Source: Lineus longissimus
Taxonomy: Eukaryota; Nemertea; Pilidiophora; Heteronemertea; Lineidae
DNA: 64,000 nucleotides
Assembly: GCF_910592395.1 (NCBI RefSeq)
Contig: NC_088312.1
Coordinates: 22,697,292-22,761,291, forward strand
Direction: 5' to 3'
Shown here one piece after another: positions 37,711-49,985 of this stretch. Positions within the stretch are counted from its first letter, which is position 1, and each line of letters opens with the position of its first letter. Both the position numbers and the translations under genes were made by a program. Below the pieces are notes generated by a model. That model ran no database searches, was not told the DNA's origin, and was given only the letters and a program-made list of their open reading frames with translations.

Positions 37711-40700
37711 TTGACTGATATGAGCAATCGTGGTCTTTCAAAAGACAGCACTCCCGATTTAAAAACAGGTAATATTGTTTATTGAGAATCTTGGCATACC
37801 AATAAAGACAATATTCCTTTCACTCCTGCAACCCAAAACTACCATTCCCCTTCCAGAACGTGTTGTATTGTTTTTTTAGCAATCCAGGCATCCTCAAAAG
37901 GCCGTGTCCCCTTCCACTTCATGTACATGTAAGCTTACTTAGTATCATACGTTTCAGTTGTAACTCCAACTTCTTCACGTTATACAAGTCTTCAATCCTT
38001 TATCTCAAGCATTCTATTGCCGCGTCACAACCACGATAAATGGTTAATCCAACTGCAAGTTCTAGCGAGATGAGTAATTGGCCTGTGCCACGGGGAAAGT
38101 CGTCGCCATCTCAATTGGATTCTCTCGCCGACATTTGAGAAATGGATCCTTAATTAAAATACCGCCGCGACAAGGTTAGAGAAAGCCTTTCAAGGTTCGA
38201 GCTAATGTAATTTAAAATTGAGTTGGGTTATCACCTGTGCGAATGATGGTAGAAGAGGGTTCAGAAACCTTAGGAACGAAGGATGCAACCCCCAGTGGAA
38301 ATGCGATCATAATTTTGAGACAAGTTTGATTTTAGACATAAGTTCAGTTTTAATACCGTTGACCTTGTTTCCAAATAGCGTTGTGGTAAAGCCATATAGG
38401 CATATAACCATTAACCTATAATCATCACTCTCCAAAAGATTTGAAGAAATAATCCTGTTCGTCGAAATGAAATAAGGGGATGCGGCCTAAATACATCTTC
38501 TGCGGTGAGAGTCACCAAGCTGAAGTCACCAAGTACAGTTTCTTTAAGATAACTACTTTAGATCACCAAACTTCCCCCAAAACCTATTTTGCATCAGTTT
38601 TGTATCAGAGTCGTCACTTTCCGAAAGAGTGGAGGAAATCAGTTATATCCTTCATTGACACCTCAATTCTGCGACTTCCTGGTTTGAAGGAAATGAGGGG
38701 ATACAGCCGAGATATACAAGATCGCGAAAGGAAGCCATTCATTTCAGAAAGGATGCTGAGGGATCTGGGGAAGAGGTGTCGGAAAGGTTTGAAGTGCAAG
38801 TCAACTCATCAGCATTAAAGGCCCTCTCTGTTCGTTCAAACATCTGAACATCAATTTTTTCCCCCCAAGACAGATTGACAGTGACAGTCGATTTTTAGAA
38901 CCACTTTTTACCGCATGATCCATCCAATAGATCGTTATTCAATGCTGATGTCCTTACACATCAAATAAGCAATTTGTCATTTTCCAAGAGAGAAAAACCA
39001 AAAATTAAAACGATCCGATCCTTCGTCAAATTGATTTTAGAGTAATTTGGCAGAATGATAAATTTGACAGGGAAAGGTCATGTTTATCAGCGTTTATTGA
39101 TGCATGTCATGTGACATTCAATTAGATCACCGATCTTTCAATGATTAGATGTCTCGGTCCAATGGCGTGGAAGCAATTACAAGATATTTTACCTCTCTCC
39201 TTGAGGCCACGCTCAGCTTGCAGAAGGATGGATTGGGCGTCCTGGTTGGAGTGGCAGACGTTCAATCCACTACGAGTCGTGGGTTCCAATCCCAGCTGGT
39301 TGTCGCTTTGACCTTCAAAGGTCAAGGTCAAATAAACGCTGAATGAGCAGCGGTGCCCGGTTGTAAGAAATGTAAGCTCGTGGAAGCATGGTGCCAGGAC
39401 GATTGTAATCATCCAGCTTCAATTGGGCCCAGAGTACGTTTGTGGGGGCCTATAATACCGCAGTATGACTTGAAAATGAAGCATTGCATGTGGGAACCAA
39501 GCCGTTAGAGGGCGGTATTGTATAAAATCGTAGTTTGAATTAACTCGGCACTGCAACATAACATTGGAACGCCTCGGATCAGGTCTGTACTGACAATTCC
39601 GACAAGTTAAGTATTGTCACTGATAAGGTAAACCTACGTATATATTATCACCCAGATCAGCCAACGAACAACACCTCAGAAAGATCGATTTCAGTTATAA
39701 TGAAAACGGTGACATTCCATTTAAAGATAGCATCGCGAAGCTATCCATCAACGTTAGGCCTGATCATTTATGCATGAGATGTAAGCTACCTTGGTTCCAT
39801 CTATTGATTGATGTTGACAACATGACATGCAGGTAAACTTAGAATCTTCCTGTAGCTAACAACAAGGCGAACAAGAAAAGGGGCGAGTTTGGCGGGCAAG
39901 GGAGAATGGATATTCTTCAGAAAATGCCAAGCCTGATATACTGAGTGGAATGAGAAACATAAATAAATCTGAAGGCAAGAGCGCAATCATTTCAGTAACA
40001 CTGACTCATTCAAAGCCCCTTCGTTATCTTTGTGACCAACTTAATTGGGGTCCGGAGCCCTATTACGATCCATCATCCCCGTATCGCAGCTGATAATATT
40101 TTTTGTCACACAGCATCTTCGATGGTCATAACTCCGATAGTGGCCGAGAGAAGTTATAAATGTGGATTTGATTTACGGCTAATTGACATGATCTGACAGT
40201 TATTGGATTTCATGCTTTTATCTAGCAAAGCAACTTAACCTCAATTGCTTTTTTCTGACTCTTTTCTGCGTGTATTGGTCATCTAAATGAGGAAGTTGAT
40301 GTGAAGGTTAAGCTGTATGCCATTTGACCACTGACCAAGATATAAACCAACTGCTTTAATTTTCAGATTATTACATTTGCAGAGAATTCAAGAGGAAATG
40401 AAATTCACCCTAATAGCACTCTCAAACTTTCCAACCAAATGTGAAGCATTCTTGTCAAAGCCACTGAAATCAACACAGACGTTTTGATTAATTACTGATG
40501 GTATCGCCCCCCCGCAGGATCAAATCAGGATTACATAACGATGATCAATCAGCCAAATCACGCTTATGTCAATAAAGCGGATTTTCTGTCTGAATCATTC
40601 CTAATTGACCTCCGATTTTCATAACTCCGGCCAAAGAATTTTGCACCCGGAGCGCTAATTGACCTCATGTAAGTGTCGCGGCTGATTACATTTTTTACGA

Positions 40701-41413
40701 TGCGTGATTATTCAACTGAAACAACTGTGAATGATGGATGCCAATCTGATTTCAGTTGCGCATTCGGTTTGTCGGTTTCTGAAAGTGACAAGCAATTGCA
40801 TTTCTGGAATTGAATTTCCAACTTTAGAAGATGTTTCTGCTACTTCTTAGATGTTTGGTCTTTAAAGGCCTTTGATTTATACAACTGCAGTTTGATTTAT
40901 ACAACTGCAGTTGGATGACAATCATTGGTATATTTTCATTAAGGATTTAGGAATTTTGTTGTATATAGCATTGGTTATAGACGTGGGAATCAAACTTAAG
41001 GATTGACCAACATTGGCAAGGCCTTGACATCCTAAAGCAATTGGAACTCCTTCAAGATGAAGAGAATACCAATTTCAAGGGTGGGTATATGTTCTCTAGA
41101 AAACAAAGAACCTTCTCCCATCCTTGAAATCGGCATTTACTTTGTTTTGAAAGAGTTCTTATTGTTTTATGATTTCAGGTTCTAGCCAAAATGGCGCCCA
41201 TGGTCGACCCTTTGACCTGTCAAGGGTCAAAAGCGACACGTCTTTCAATTCGAAAATGTAGTTTGCCAATTGCACTCAAGACGTGCAACCATTTTCTTCT
41301 TGTTCCAGCACCAGCACTCAGAGTGCTAATTGACCTCATGTTAGCGTTCCACTTCATTGATTGCAAATTGAAAAATCCTCCAGCACAGCCACTCAAGTGA
41401 ATACAATCAACGT
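37711..41413. other. No gene recognised; contains recurring homeodomain-type motifs
   Basis: No convincing exon. The words CATAACTCCG and CTAATTGAC occur together near 40126/40187 and again near 40619/40652, and CTAATTGACCTCATG recurs at about 41326. The region 39000-40800 is rich in TAAT/ATTA cores. This could be cis-regulatory or a decayed repeat. A 20-bp tandem duplication occurs near 40876-40915 (TTTGATTTATACAACTGCAG twice). The frame at 41191-41400 starts in a good Kozak context (CCAAAATGG) but matches nothing I know. Confidence 0.35.
39236..39350 (+). mobile_element. tRNA-like SINE head fragment
   Basis: A loose A box (TGGTTGGAGTGG, about 39243-39254) is followed by a good B box GGTTCCAATCCC (39282-39293) with flanking GGG/CCC pairing as in a T-arm. 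No intact cloverleaf or CCA end is evident. Decayed tRNA-derived SINE is the best reading. Confidence 0.4.
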
Positions 41414-41600
41414 GGTGGATTGATTTCTGATCCACCTATTAAAGGGACAATACAGGCAGGGCATTTGGATTGCCTTCTGATCCATTTATCAGAGGGACTA
41501 TAAAGGCAGGTCATTGGATTGCCTTCTGGCAATTAGACAATAAAGGCAAGATATTTGAATTGCATTCTGATCAATCCGTAAAAGACAAGATATAATGACA
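41414..41600 (+). repeat. Diverged ~48-bp tandem repeat, ~4 copies
   Basis: Copies of TTGGATTGCCTTCTGATCC followed by AGGGACTATAAAGGCAGG recur near 41419, 41466, 41516 and 41554 with substitutions and small indels. Confidence 0.65.
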
Positions 41601-41857
41601 AGAGCTTTGAAAGCTTTCTTAGGTACACACAGACCCATATGTATAAGTTGACGGTTGGTGGTCGGATAACTTGCCTGACAAGTTAAAACGATTCCTGAAG
41701 TTGATGATCACTAATTTGAAGGTTTTCACAACCTTCACAGTTGTGAAGTGAACACCAACATCTGAACTACCCTCCCTTCCCTCCACCCTCTCTTCCCCGC
41801 AGATCAAATTTGACATGTAATCATTCATAAATATCATTCCGTCCAGTTCAGTAGAGC

Positions 41858-42230
41858 AATAGCATCCCGCGAATGTACTATTTATAGCTCACAAGGTCAT
41901 TTGCATAAGATATTGATGACGTTTTAGTCACGTGACAGTCGGACATCGACTGACTTATTTCTACGCATTTGAGCTTATTTCAAAGTCAATTATCTTTGAC
42001 CCTGCATTGTTTTTAGCATGAATGATACCATAGAGTCAGAGAGAGAAATATTCAGAACAATTATGTAGTATTTTCAACACTCGGACATGTGCCAGATTGA
42101 ATCTAACTGCCCTAGTTAGAAAGCCTGAATCCATTACGAAACCGAATGTTTGTCCGACATTGCCTGTAATTCAGCGATGGGGAAATAGAGGGCAGCAGCT
42201 GCAGTGACGTCATCTATGCGGAATGCTATT
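41858..42230. mobile_element. ~370-bp MITE (element E), copy 2
   Basis: A 373-bp copy of the element at 36113-36482, in the same orientation, with end pairing degraded on both sides (GCATCCCGCGAATG against CTATGCGGAATGC). It retains the octamer ATTTGCAT (41899-41906), TCACGTGA (41928-41935) and TGACGTCA (42205-42212). It abuts the diverged repeat that begins at 42231. Confidence 0.88.
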
Positions 42231-42870
42231 CATTTGACCTGATGAAAAGCAAGGTCGAGTTGCTGACAAATATCCCTGGTCGCCCCGCCTTGAATTGAGT
42301 AATATTTCTCTTCTCTTCTCTGTCTGACGACGGGTATGACATATTTCCATTATGGAGAGCAATTTCAACTGGCGTTGGAGATTCTGAAGATGTTATGTGA
42401 AGTGATGATGGGAATACCAATTAGAGTACCGCCATTAATCTTGAATCTCTCTGAATGTAAAACAATCGTTTGCTAAACTTTATTCAGGGCTGACTACCCC
42501 CAAGGACGCAGATCAATTTTGACTAGTAATTCCAAAATGTCATGTCATCAACTGTGGCGGAGCAATCTCTTAACTTTGATGAAATCCAAGGTCACGACGT
42601 TGCCAAATACGAATTTCATTGGTCGCACTTTTCCCGAAGCCATGTTTGCCCTCAAAAAGGACGCAGCTGTACTACTACTGAACAGCCCCCTCTTGACGTG
42701 GGATCAATTTTATCTTGTAATAGTTCCTGGCTGTCATATCATCCACTGCAGCGAGGCAATCTATTCGACTTTGATGAAAACCAAGGTCGAGACGATGTCA
42801 ATTTCATTTTTCATTGGTGGCCCCATTCTTTGACAAGAGTAATTTATCTCTTGTCTTTCTGACATTGGGT
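42231..42870 (+). repeat. Diverged ~190-bp tandem repeat, ~3 copies
   Basis: The anchor TTTGATGAAAACCAAGGTCGAG (near 42772) has diverged partners near 42577 and 42234. Each is followed by a word like TTTCATTGGTCGC or CCCTGGTCGCC, and two by TAAT(A/T)T(C/T)TCTTGTCTTTCTG-like sequence. The two overlapping ~105-codon frames here (42519-42862) repeat the same peptide motifs only because the DNA repeats. Confidence 0.6.
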
Positions 42871-43454
42871 ACAATCAAAAATATTCGAGGATGGACTCCA
42901 GAAAGGGTTAATAACAAGATGATTCCTTCTACAAATACAGAAATCAAATAACCTGTGACGTCTACAGTTACTGGTAATGGCTATATATGCGAGGCAAGAA
43001 CCGACGAGTGCTCTAGCAAATACACAAATCTAATAGATAATGCATTGCAATTAAGTTTCGTATGGAGATAACGCGTAGAAAGATTTTTAACGCTAGGTTC
43101 GGATATTTCCAAATCTAATAGCCCACATGAACAAATTGATTTGAATATAGGTCAGAGACAATGGTTCCTGTCTCAGAAATTTGGTTGACGTCAGTTTTCC
43201 TGGTCCCCCCTCTGAATGCAATGAAATTCATACGTTGCTATGTCCACAAGACTATCGGTTGGTATTGATATTTCAGGCAAGTATTCGCCCTAACCATAAT
43301 AGGGGGAAGAAGCAGTTCCGGCCCAAGAGGCAGGCCATCAGAATACCTAATGGGCAAATTCTGACCCAAGAGCTCCAAATCGTCACAGCCTGACACTTGG
43401 ATGACAAATGTTCAGTGACGTCCAGCTGGCCTTCCAAGTACGTGTTATCACCAG

Positions 43455-43800
43455 TATACCAAAATACAATTCACTAGCCCCCAAGAAAGTCAGCGGTAGA
43501 TGAAGATGGCTATACCCAAATACAATTCACTAGCCCCCAAGAAAGTCACCGGTAGATGAAGATGGCTATACCCAAATACAATTAACAAGAACCCCAAGAA
43601 AGTCACCGGTAGATGAAGCTGGCTATACCCAAATACAATTCACTAGCCCCCAAGAAAGTCACCGGTAGATGAAGATGGCTATACCCAAATACAATTAACA
43701 AGAACCCCAAGAAAGTCACCGGTAGATGAAGCTGGCTATACCCAAATACAATTAACAAGAACCCCAAGAAAGTCACCGGTAGATGAAGCTGGCTATACCC
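43455..43800 (+). repeat. 56/57-bp minisatellite, 6 copies
   Basis: Units starting TATACC lie at 43455, 43511, 43567, 43624, 43680 and 43737, followed by a final TATACCC. Two forms exist: A (56 bp, CACTAGCCCCC and GAAGATGG) and B (57 bp, AACAAGAACCCC and GAAGCTGG). Their order is A A B A B B. Linked changes within a unit and alternating order indicate block copying between two founder units. Confidence 0.95.
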
Positions 43801-44099
43801 AAAATTTCAGAAGCAAAAGAGATAGTACTACATGATGGGTAAGTCAGTGGGCCTCAGAATCCATACCTGCAACAACATTTAGTGATGGGCTGCCATAGAG
43901 TCATGTCAGAGCAAGTCCACATCTGTAACTACGAGATAACATCAATCCCCAGGATCTTCAGTGTTACCAAATTGTTACCATTATGTGCTTGAAATCTTCA
44001 AAGTATTCCAGTACTCAACAGACTGGTTCCTGTTGCCATTCTGTCTCTTTTTTTATAGGAAACATCTTCATGTTGACAGCTTACGAAGTATTTGTTTTG

Positions 44100-44400
44100 G
44101 CTTGTTTTCTAGAAGTAGATGATAAGGACACTCATTGATATGCTGGACACCTACTCAACATCGAGAGCCTCAAACTACCAACACACACCTCGAGCGAAAT
44201 AGGAAAATACTCAGGTCATTTGGTCGTTTGTGGAAGCAGTTTTTGAGAAGGAACAGATAAGGACATCTTACATTTACCATAATACAGGCTATCGGGTTGG
44301 TTGTTGAGGTAGTTTTCTAGAAGGAGCAGATGAGGACATCTCACATTACCATCACAGTGATATCTTGTTTGTTGAGGTAGTTTCTAGGAGTACATTATAA
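44100..44400 (+). repeat. Diverged tandem repeat with TCTAGAAG...AGGACATCT anchor
   Basis: Related segments occur near 44107, 44246, 44321 and 44387, each with a (TCTAGAAG or GAGAAGGA)-GAACAGAT-AAGGACA theme. The last three are preceded by TTGAGGTAGT- or GGAAGCAGT-like words. The period is irregular at about 65-140 bp. Confidence 0.5.
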
Positions 44401-45523
44401 GGGCCCAGTATGTCGAACGGCTTCTTCATGTGAACAACTCGAACTATTTCCCTCACAGTTCCCACGAATCAGGCTAATGCTACCTATATGTCTTTCCCAG
44501 CTTACAGTACCTCCAGTGACATCCATTCCTCCTTCCAAGCCATTTCCCCTAATTTGTCTCGTTGGTTTACCTCATTCGTTATACTGTCCACTAGGGCAAT
44601 AAAAATGTCATTTGTTATTCTGACTACGTTGGGCAGTCGCAGTGGAAAACTTCATCCATTAGTTCACCAGAACCGATTTCAGTTAGAGGATAACGTGGAT
44701 TAGCCCAGGACTCATTTCACTCTAGCGGGGAACCAAACATGTTTATATCATCTTGTTTGTTCGTATTCTTAGCATGTTGGACTTTTTAAAACAACCCTGT
44801 CAACACGAGACTTGTTTGAATAAAGCCGAAAAACTTGCTTTTCAGTATGTTTTTACTGTAAATTGGTTTTGTTTTTCTGTGGAACCAGTTGGACTAATAA
44901 GGAATCTTGTCATACTGAGACTAGCTGGAACCCTACCACGCATTCTTTATACTGTAAATCGCAAAATGTTTGCATCTTTTAAATGTTGTGGTTTGCGAAA
45001 ATATTTGAAAAAAACAAAACTTTGATTATATTTATTTAGCGTATTTCTTTTTATTTTTCAAAAATAGTTTTCTCGCATTTGCCATTGCTTCCTTCCTCCT
45101 CCTTCAAGGTTGATCCTCTTAATGCCAACCCTGGTATTTGATGGATGACTCTCCGAGCTGAAAGTCCAAAGTCATTACACGCTAAATCACCATGATCACT
45201 AAACTCATGGGCGAAATATATGAATTACGAGAAGATTGAAAACCACAACTGACCCTTGGGGAAGTGTCAAATTCAAGCGGGTTTCTAATTGAAAGAGATT
45301 TATCCCAAGAGGTTATTCAGAGTATAGCCCCTGGCTCAACCTTTCTTAGTCATAACTTGTCATGTTTGTAGGCAGTGATGAATGCCTGGCCAGAGACTGC
45401 GCTGTTTGATTAGTGATGAAGTTAACACATTTTGATTTAAAGTGTGATTTCAACTGCGCAATAGGTCACCATCCGACTGTTATACCCTGGCCTATCTTGA
45501 AACCTTTCAGAAGGCTCAGATTA

Positions 45524-45564
45524 GCTGCTCAATCAGCGCTACAACCTTAGTATATCTCACTGGT
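45524..45564 (-). mobile_element. Fragment of second SINE-like repeat, interrupted by fold-back element
   Basis: GCTGCTCAATCAGCGCTACA at 45524 is shared with 62257-62280 (GCTGCTCAATCAGTGTTACA), where it lies in the body downstream of a minus-strand tRNA-like head. The fold-back element inserted beside it, duplicating CTCACTGGT. The identification rests on about 24 shared bases. Confidence 0.35.
45556..45564. repeat. Left target-site duplication of fold-back element C
   Basis: CTCACTGGT, repeated exactly at 46134-46142. Confidence 0.85.
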
Positions 45565-46133
45565 GCTGAAAGGGTGGATGTCGTCCTGGGTGCCGACAAA
45601 TGGTTCCCAGGTTCGAGATCGACTGGACAATAAGCACCCTGGGTGCCATTACACTAGACAAACAGCACCCAGCTTCTTTTTGCCTGGCTGACGGATCTTA
45701 GGGACGACGTTTCTTGCAATCTCGTTTTATCTCGCGCCGTGGTACTTGCGGCATTAGCAGTACGCGAAATAAAAAGAACAGATAAACAAATAAAAACGCG
45801 TTTAGGCCTATAGGTCTTTGAAAGCACATTTCGGATATATCCCTCCTACATACCTTTTCTGAATAAATCATCCGAAATGTGCTTTGAAAGACCTTTAGGT
45901 CTAAACGCGTTTTTTTCTGTTTATCTGTTCTTTTTATTTCGCGCACTGCTAATGCCACAAGTACCACGGCGCGAGATTGCAAGAAACGTCCTCGTCCCTA
46001 AGATCCGTAAGCAAGGCAAAAAGAAGCTGGGTGCTGTTTGTCTAGTGTAATGCACCCAGGGTGCTTATTGTCCAGTCGATCTCGAACCTGGGTACCATTT
46101 GTCGGCACCCAGGACGACATCCACCTTTTCAGC
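45565..46133. mobile_element. 569-bp fold-back DNA element (element C), probable MULE-type
   Basis: Two long inverted arms (45565-45836 and 45870-46133) surround a ~33-bp loop. The outer ends read GCTGAAAGGGTGGATGTCGT and, on the other strand, GCTGAAAAGGTGGATGTCGT. An exact 9-bp target duplication (CTCACTGGT) brackets the element. The arms differ by a few substitutions and small indels, making it older than element A. Each arm also carries short inner inverted words (for example GCACCCTGGGTGC). There is no transposase. TSD length and long TIRs fit a Mutator-like fold-back. The minus frames over its arms are not genes: the same peptide appears at 56.9 kb only because the arm is repeated. Confidence 0.9.
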
Positions 46134-46142
46134 CTCACTGGT
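46134..46142. repeat. Right target-site duplication of fold-back element C
   Basis: CTCACTGGT, identical to 45556-45564. Confidence 0.85.
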
Positions 46143-48589
46143 ATCCACTTATGCGACTGGGTGGAGTAAGACAAGTTAAACAAAAAGACTTGCCCAGAAC
46201 ATAACACCGACTGTGGGCCATTCGCAAAATTGATAATCAGGGCAAAAATAACCTGAGGAGATATCTCCTGATTAAAACAAGAATATCCATGCTGTCATAC
46301 AAGTTATCATTATCACAGCGTATAGATACAGAAATGTCCTTCAGTTGTCTAACTGTATCTGTGGGATTATACCTCCAAGATAAAAATCCTAGAGGACATA
46401 CTATGAGTGTCACTCTTCTTCATGATTATCACTTCATCTAGATGCAGTAGAGGTGGCATCTTGTCCTTCACATGTCTAATCCAATCTGGGGGGATTGCAC
46501 CCGCACGGTAGAGCCAATCTGGCCAAAGGAGAATAAAAACACTCAAGAATAATCTTATGTGTGGAGGATCGTCGAGGGGAGAATGACAGATTTATGGTGG
46601 GTCAGATCACACAAAACCTCATCTTACCCCAAAGGCAGAAAACCCGGCGATCTTCTTGCGCCCGCATCACTGCAACCAGCTGCCATGGCGCCAAACATCA
46701 GGTCATGGTTCTTAGTACAGTAGTGGTAGAAGTAGCAGCAGCTATACAGACTAGCCTTACCTAAAAAATGACTTAGATATTGTGTCCTTTGTCTTCTATG
46801 TGCATAACTATCAAGTATTTCGCCAGTAGCTGGATATTGCCGAGGTTGCATCAAATCATTACTCATGCTACTCGTTCCCTTTTATTTTGATGATATTGCT
46901 TGCGTTTATCACGAGATGAAACTCTTTGCTGCTTCCGTGACATGATGATTATGATCCACTGCTACATTACTATCACTAAACCCAATGAAGAAAAAACGCG
47001 TCGGAAAATCTTCCGCATTAATGATAACGTTGGATAAAATGGCACGCAATCAGTGGGGAATTATGGCAATCACACCCAATCAAGGGGTAATGAGCAGCGC
47101 ACATCTGATGGAAGATTACATCTCCCACTGGTTAGAAGGTGGAGTAATAACAGCCTGGAGAACATCCAATATAAGTATCATGTCTACCAGTTCCAATAGT
47201 AGACGTAAATAGTGAATTTGAGGCTAATTGTAACGAAAAGAGACAAAGATAGGTACGGAGGGGAGTTGGGGTGGCGGCAGCATACTGGTTTACCAAAACA
47301 GAGTGTAAGTATGACTGTCTTTTTTTCGGTGGTAAAGACAGGCCACGCAACCAGCCCTCTCCCTGCTCCCTCTTAGACAAAATTTCTCTGTGATACTGAA
47401 CCCGTCAGCTTAATGATCTCACCTTTGGAGAGGTAAGTCATCCAGCTCCTCGTTCCGATGTAGTTGACTCAATAATTCCCAACTTTTTTTATCACTTTAT
47501 ATTGGCACAATCAGTATCTTTACATTTCCTCCACTGAGTCAGAGTCAAGCTATTTACTACTGAGTGAAAGCTTATTCCTATATCCATAAAGAGTAACATG
47601 CACTTTTTAAAAAGGCAGCAAAATTCGTTATCCTGTGACAAGATAAAATACATGTAATTCCCAAGCAGCATAAGCCAGAAATATTTTTTCCCAATGAACC
47701 TATCCATGAAGAACTCCAACGTTTATGTGACTTACTAGACCTATAACCCAGCAATAGGCATTGAAGCCACTAAATGCTATCTATTTTTGGCCAAGTAATG
47801 GTTAAGAATTAATTTTATCTTCTGAGAGCAGACATTGTCAAGCCGATAGTAACCTAGCTAGTTGCCATGTGGAGACATCACCGCGTTGTGACAAAAACTG
47901 TTGGTCCGGAAGAAAGCTTGGCAACGTGGTGGTTTAAGTGGAAAGTTACAGAGATTGGTAAATGGATGGTTAAAGGCAGCCATGACTTCTATGAACTATT
48001 AGTTGTTGCCGGTGTAGAAGTTTAAAATGTCCTAGGATATAACGTCCGGGAACAAAGGATTCTATTATGCGCTGAGCTATTGACGGTCATTGCCTCTATA
48101 GAACCATATGCCATAATCTGTCAGAATACAATAGGCCCGGACACCTTTTCTAGGGGGGACACTTTTTACTTTTACACCGGTCTAGTTCTGGTATAAACAG
48201 TTATGCCAGACAGTCCCCCTTCTTCCCCTTAAATAATGGGGGCCATACAGAACCTCTTTCCGTCTTATATGGGATTATAGTCAAATATTATGAATTCTGC
48301 CCAACACATCAAATTCAACCCATCCCTGGTACTTCAGAACAAAACCACTGCCATATGGTAGATTCTCCAGCCAAACTAGATATTTTGACAAATGGCAGAT
48401 ACACACATTTCAAGTGCACTTTTCAATGGCAATATGAAATATTCAGTTGATTTCCATTTGGACAAACACCAGTTTTGATTTAGGAGGAAAAAATGTTCAT
48501 CTTTCAGCATTTGTATTGTTGCTTTCATATGTGATTGTGAGGCGAATCAAGGAAAACCGTGATTGAAGGGTACACGACTCGAAGACAAG
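46143..48589. other. No gene recognised
   Basis: Short frames only. A donor-like GAG/GTAAGT occurs near 47431, but the sequence upstream has no acceptor with a continuous frame. Confidence 0.45.
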
Positions 48590-49985
48590 CACTTCTTCTA
48601 TCACTATTTGTCACTTCCCGCACGTCTGCCACCAAAAATCAATCCCGGTCATGTCTTCCCATGCGTGCCTTCTCTCTCTGTGTATTCACCCACAACACTG
48701 TACTATAGCCGCTCACGGTCGATACTCAGCGCTACATGACCTCCAAACTCAATTGCAAGTCGTCTCAATACGACTCCTCTCTCTTGGGTAAAACTGTGCA
48801 GGCATCTGCAGCTTCATTGGAGACACAATTCGGTCAATAGATATCATCTGATGATATATCCACGGGAAATGTGTGGTCCATGCTTGTCAATCGTCAGCAG
48901 GCAGCTTGAGAGACACTGTGCTTGATACGTGTTGAAACTGGACATCACACCAACATCTGCTCATGCCACAGAGGAGAGTACTTTCAAATCCTGCGTGCTG
49001 AGATCTAGAGCACTAGTGATTTCTTCCTCACATTCAATACCCAGCATCACATGGCCTTGCTATATTAATCTAAAGTCACCAACGAAAATCAATGCGGGTC
49101 ATCTCATTATTGCGATGATGCCTCCTCTCTCTTTGGGGAACTGTGCATGCATCCGCAACTTTCGCTTCATTAGAGATTCATTCAGTCAATAGATAATATT
49201 TGATGATATAGCCAAGGGAATATGAAGTCCTTGTAATAATATGTCACCATGCAACTGGAGTGGAGAGATGCAATGCTTGCTGTATCGACACCGGACATTA
49301 CTCCAACACGTGCTCGAAGTTTGATGAATGAAGACATGAGTATAGCAGGTTCTTTTTTTCTTGAAGTCGAATCGGCAAGAGCACAAGCAAATACGTCTTC
49401 TATCTGAGTCAACTTCCAGCATCACAAGACTTTGCTACACTTATTTGACAGTCACCCTACCAAAATCAATGCTCTGACATCTGAGCAAGACGGCTGCCTC
49501 CTCTCTTAAGGGAACTGTTTGTGTATCAGCGAATTTCGCTTCATTGAAGGAGCATTCAGTCAATAGATATATTTGATGATAAAGCTACGAGAAATGTGTG
49601 GTCCTTGTGCTCTTGGTAGGCGGAGTGGCAGTGATACTCTGCTCGATGTGTAGTTAAAGTGTACAACACACTAACATCTGTTCGCCTCGGAGCAGGTGGT
49701 CGTGAAGGGTCCTGGTACCTTATCAGTAAGCAGTCTGAGAAGGATGCGATGCGGCTGTGTGATGAGACAGGTTATTATCCTAACATCAGCTACAGAGATC
49801 TTTGTCAATTACGTTCTCACTTGAGTTAGTGCTGGAGAATCGAGTCTGCCTGCAGGCGGATAATGTGCTGTCCTCGGTAATGGAAAGACATGGTATTTTT
49901 GTAAATGCTCAGTGGCAGAAATGGTCTGCTTGCTGTGTGATGAGACGGGACATATGCTCCACAAAAAGCGGTTTCCGGATTTAAA
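48590..49985 (+). repeat. Diverged satellite-like block, ~350-370 bp period, 3+ copies
   Basis: The same ordered words recur three times: a CACC(A)AAAATCAATSC word, then CTCCTCTCT, then CGCTTCATT or GCTTCATTGG, then GGTCAATAGATA (about 48833) or CAGTCAATAGATA (about 49186, 49558), then GATGATA and GTGGTCC/GAAGTCC. A further sub-motif (CTG...GATGAGACRGG) recurs near 49760 and 49935. Copies are strongly diverged, with periods of about 353 and 372 bp. No frame is conserved among copies. Confidence 0.6.

Noticed and set aside
41191-41400. 69-codon ORF with good Kozak context and upstream acceptor-like tract
   Set aside because: Part of its sequence recurs non-coding near 40652, and no protein similarity is recognised.
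42519-42862. Two overlapping ~105-codon frames with internally repeated peptides
   Set aside because: The peptides repeat because the underlying ~190-bp DNA repeat does, and they appear in two frames at once.
45998-46207. Minus-strand frame sharing WMSSWVPTNGTQVRDRLDNK with one at 56713-57006
   Set aside because: The shared peptide is the translation of the fold-back arm present at both places, not evidence of a gene family.
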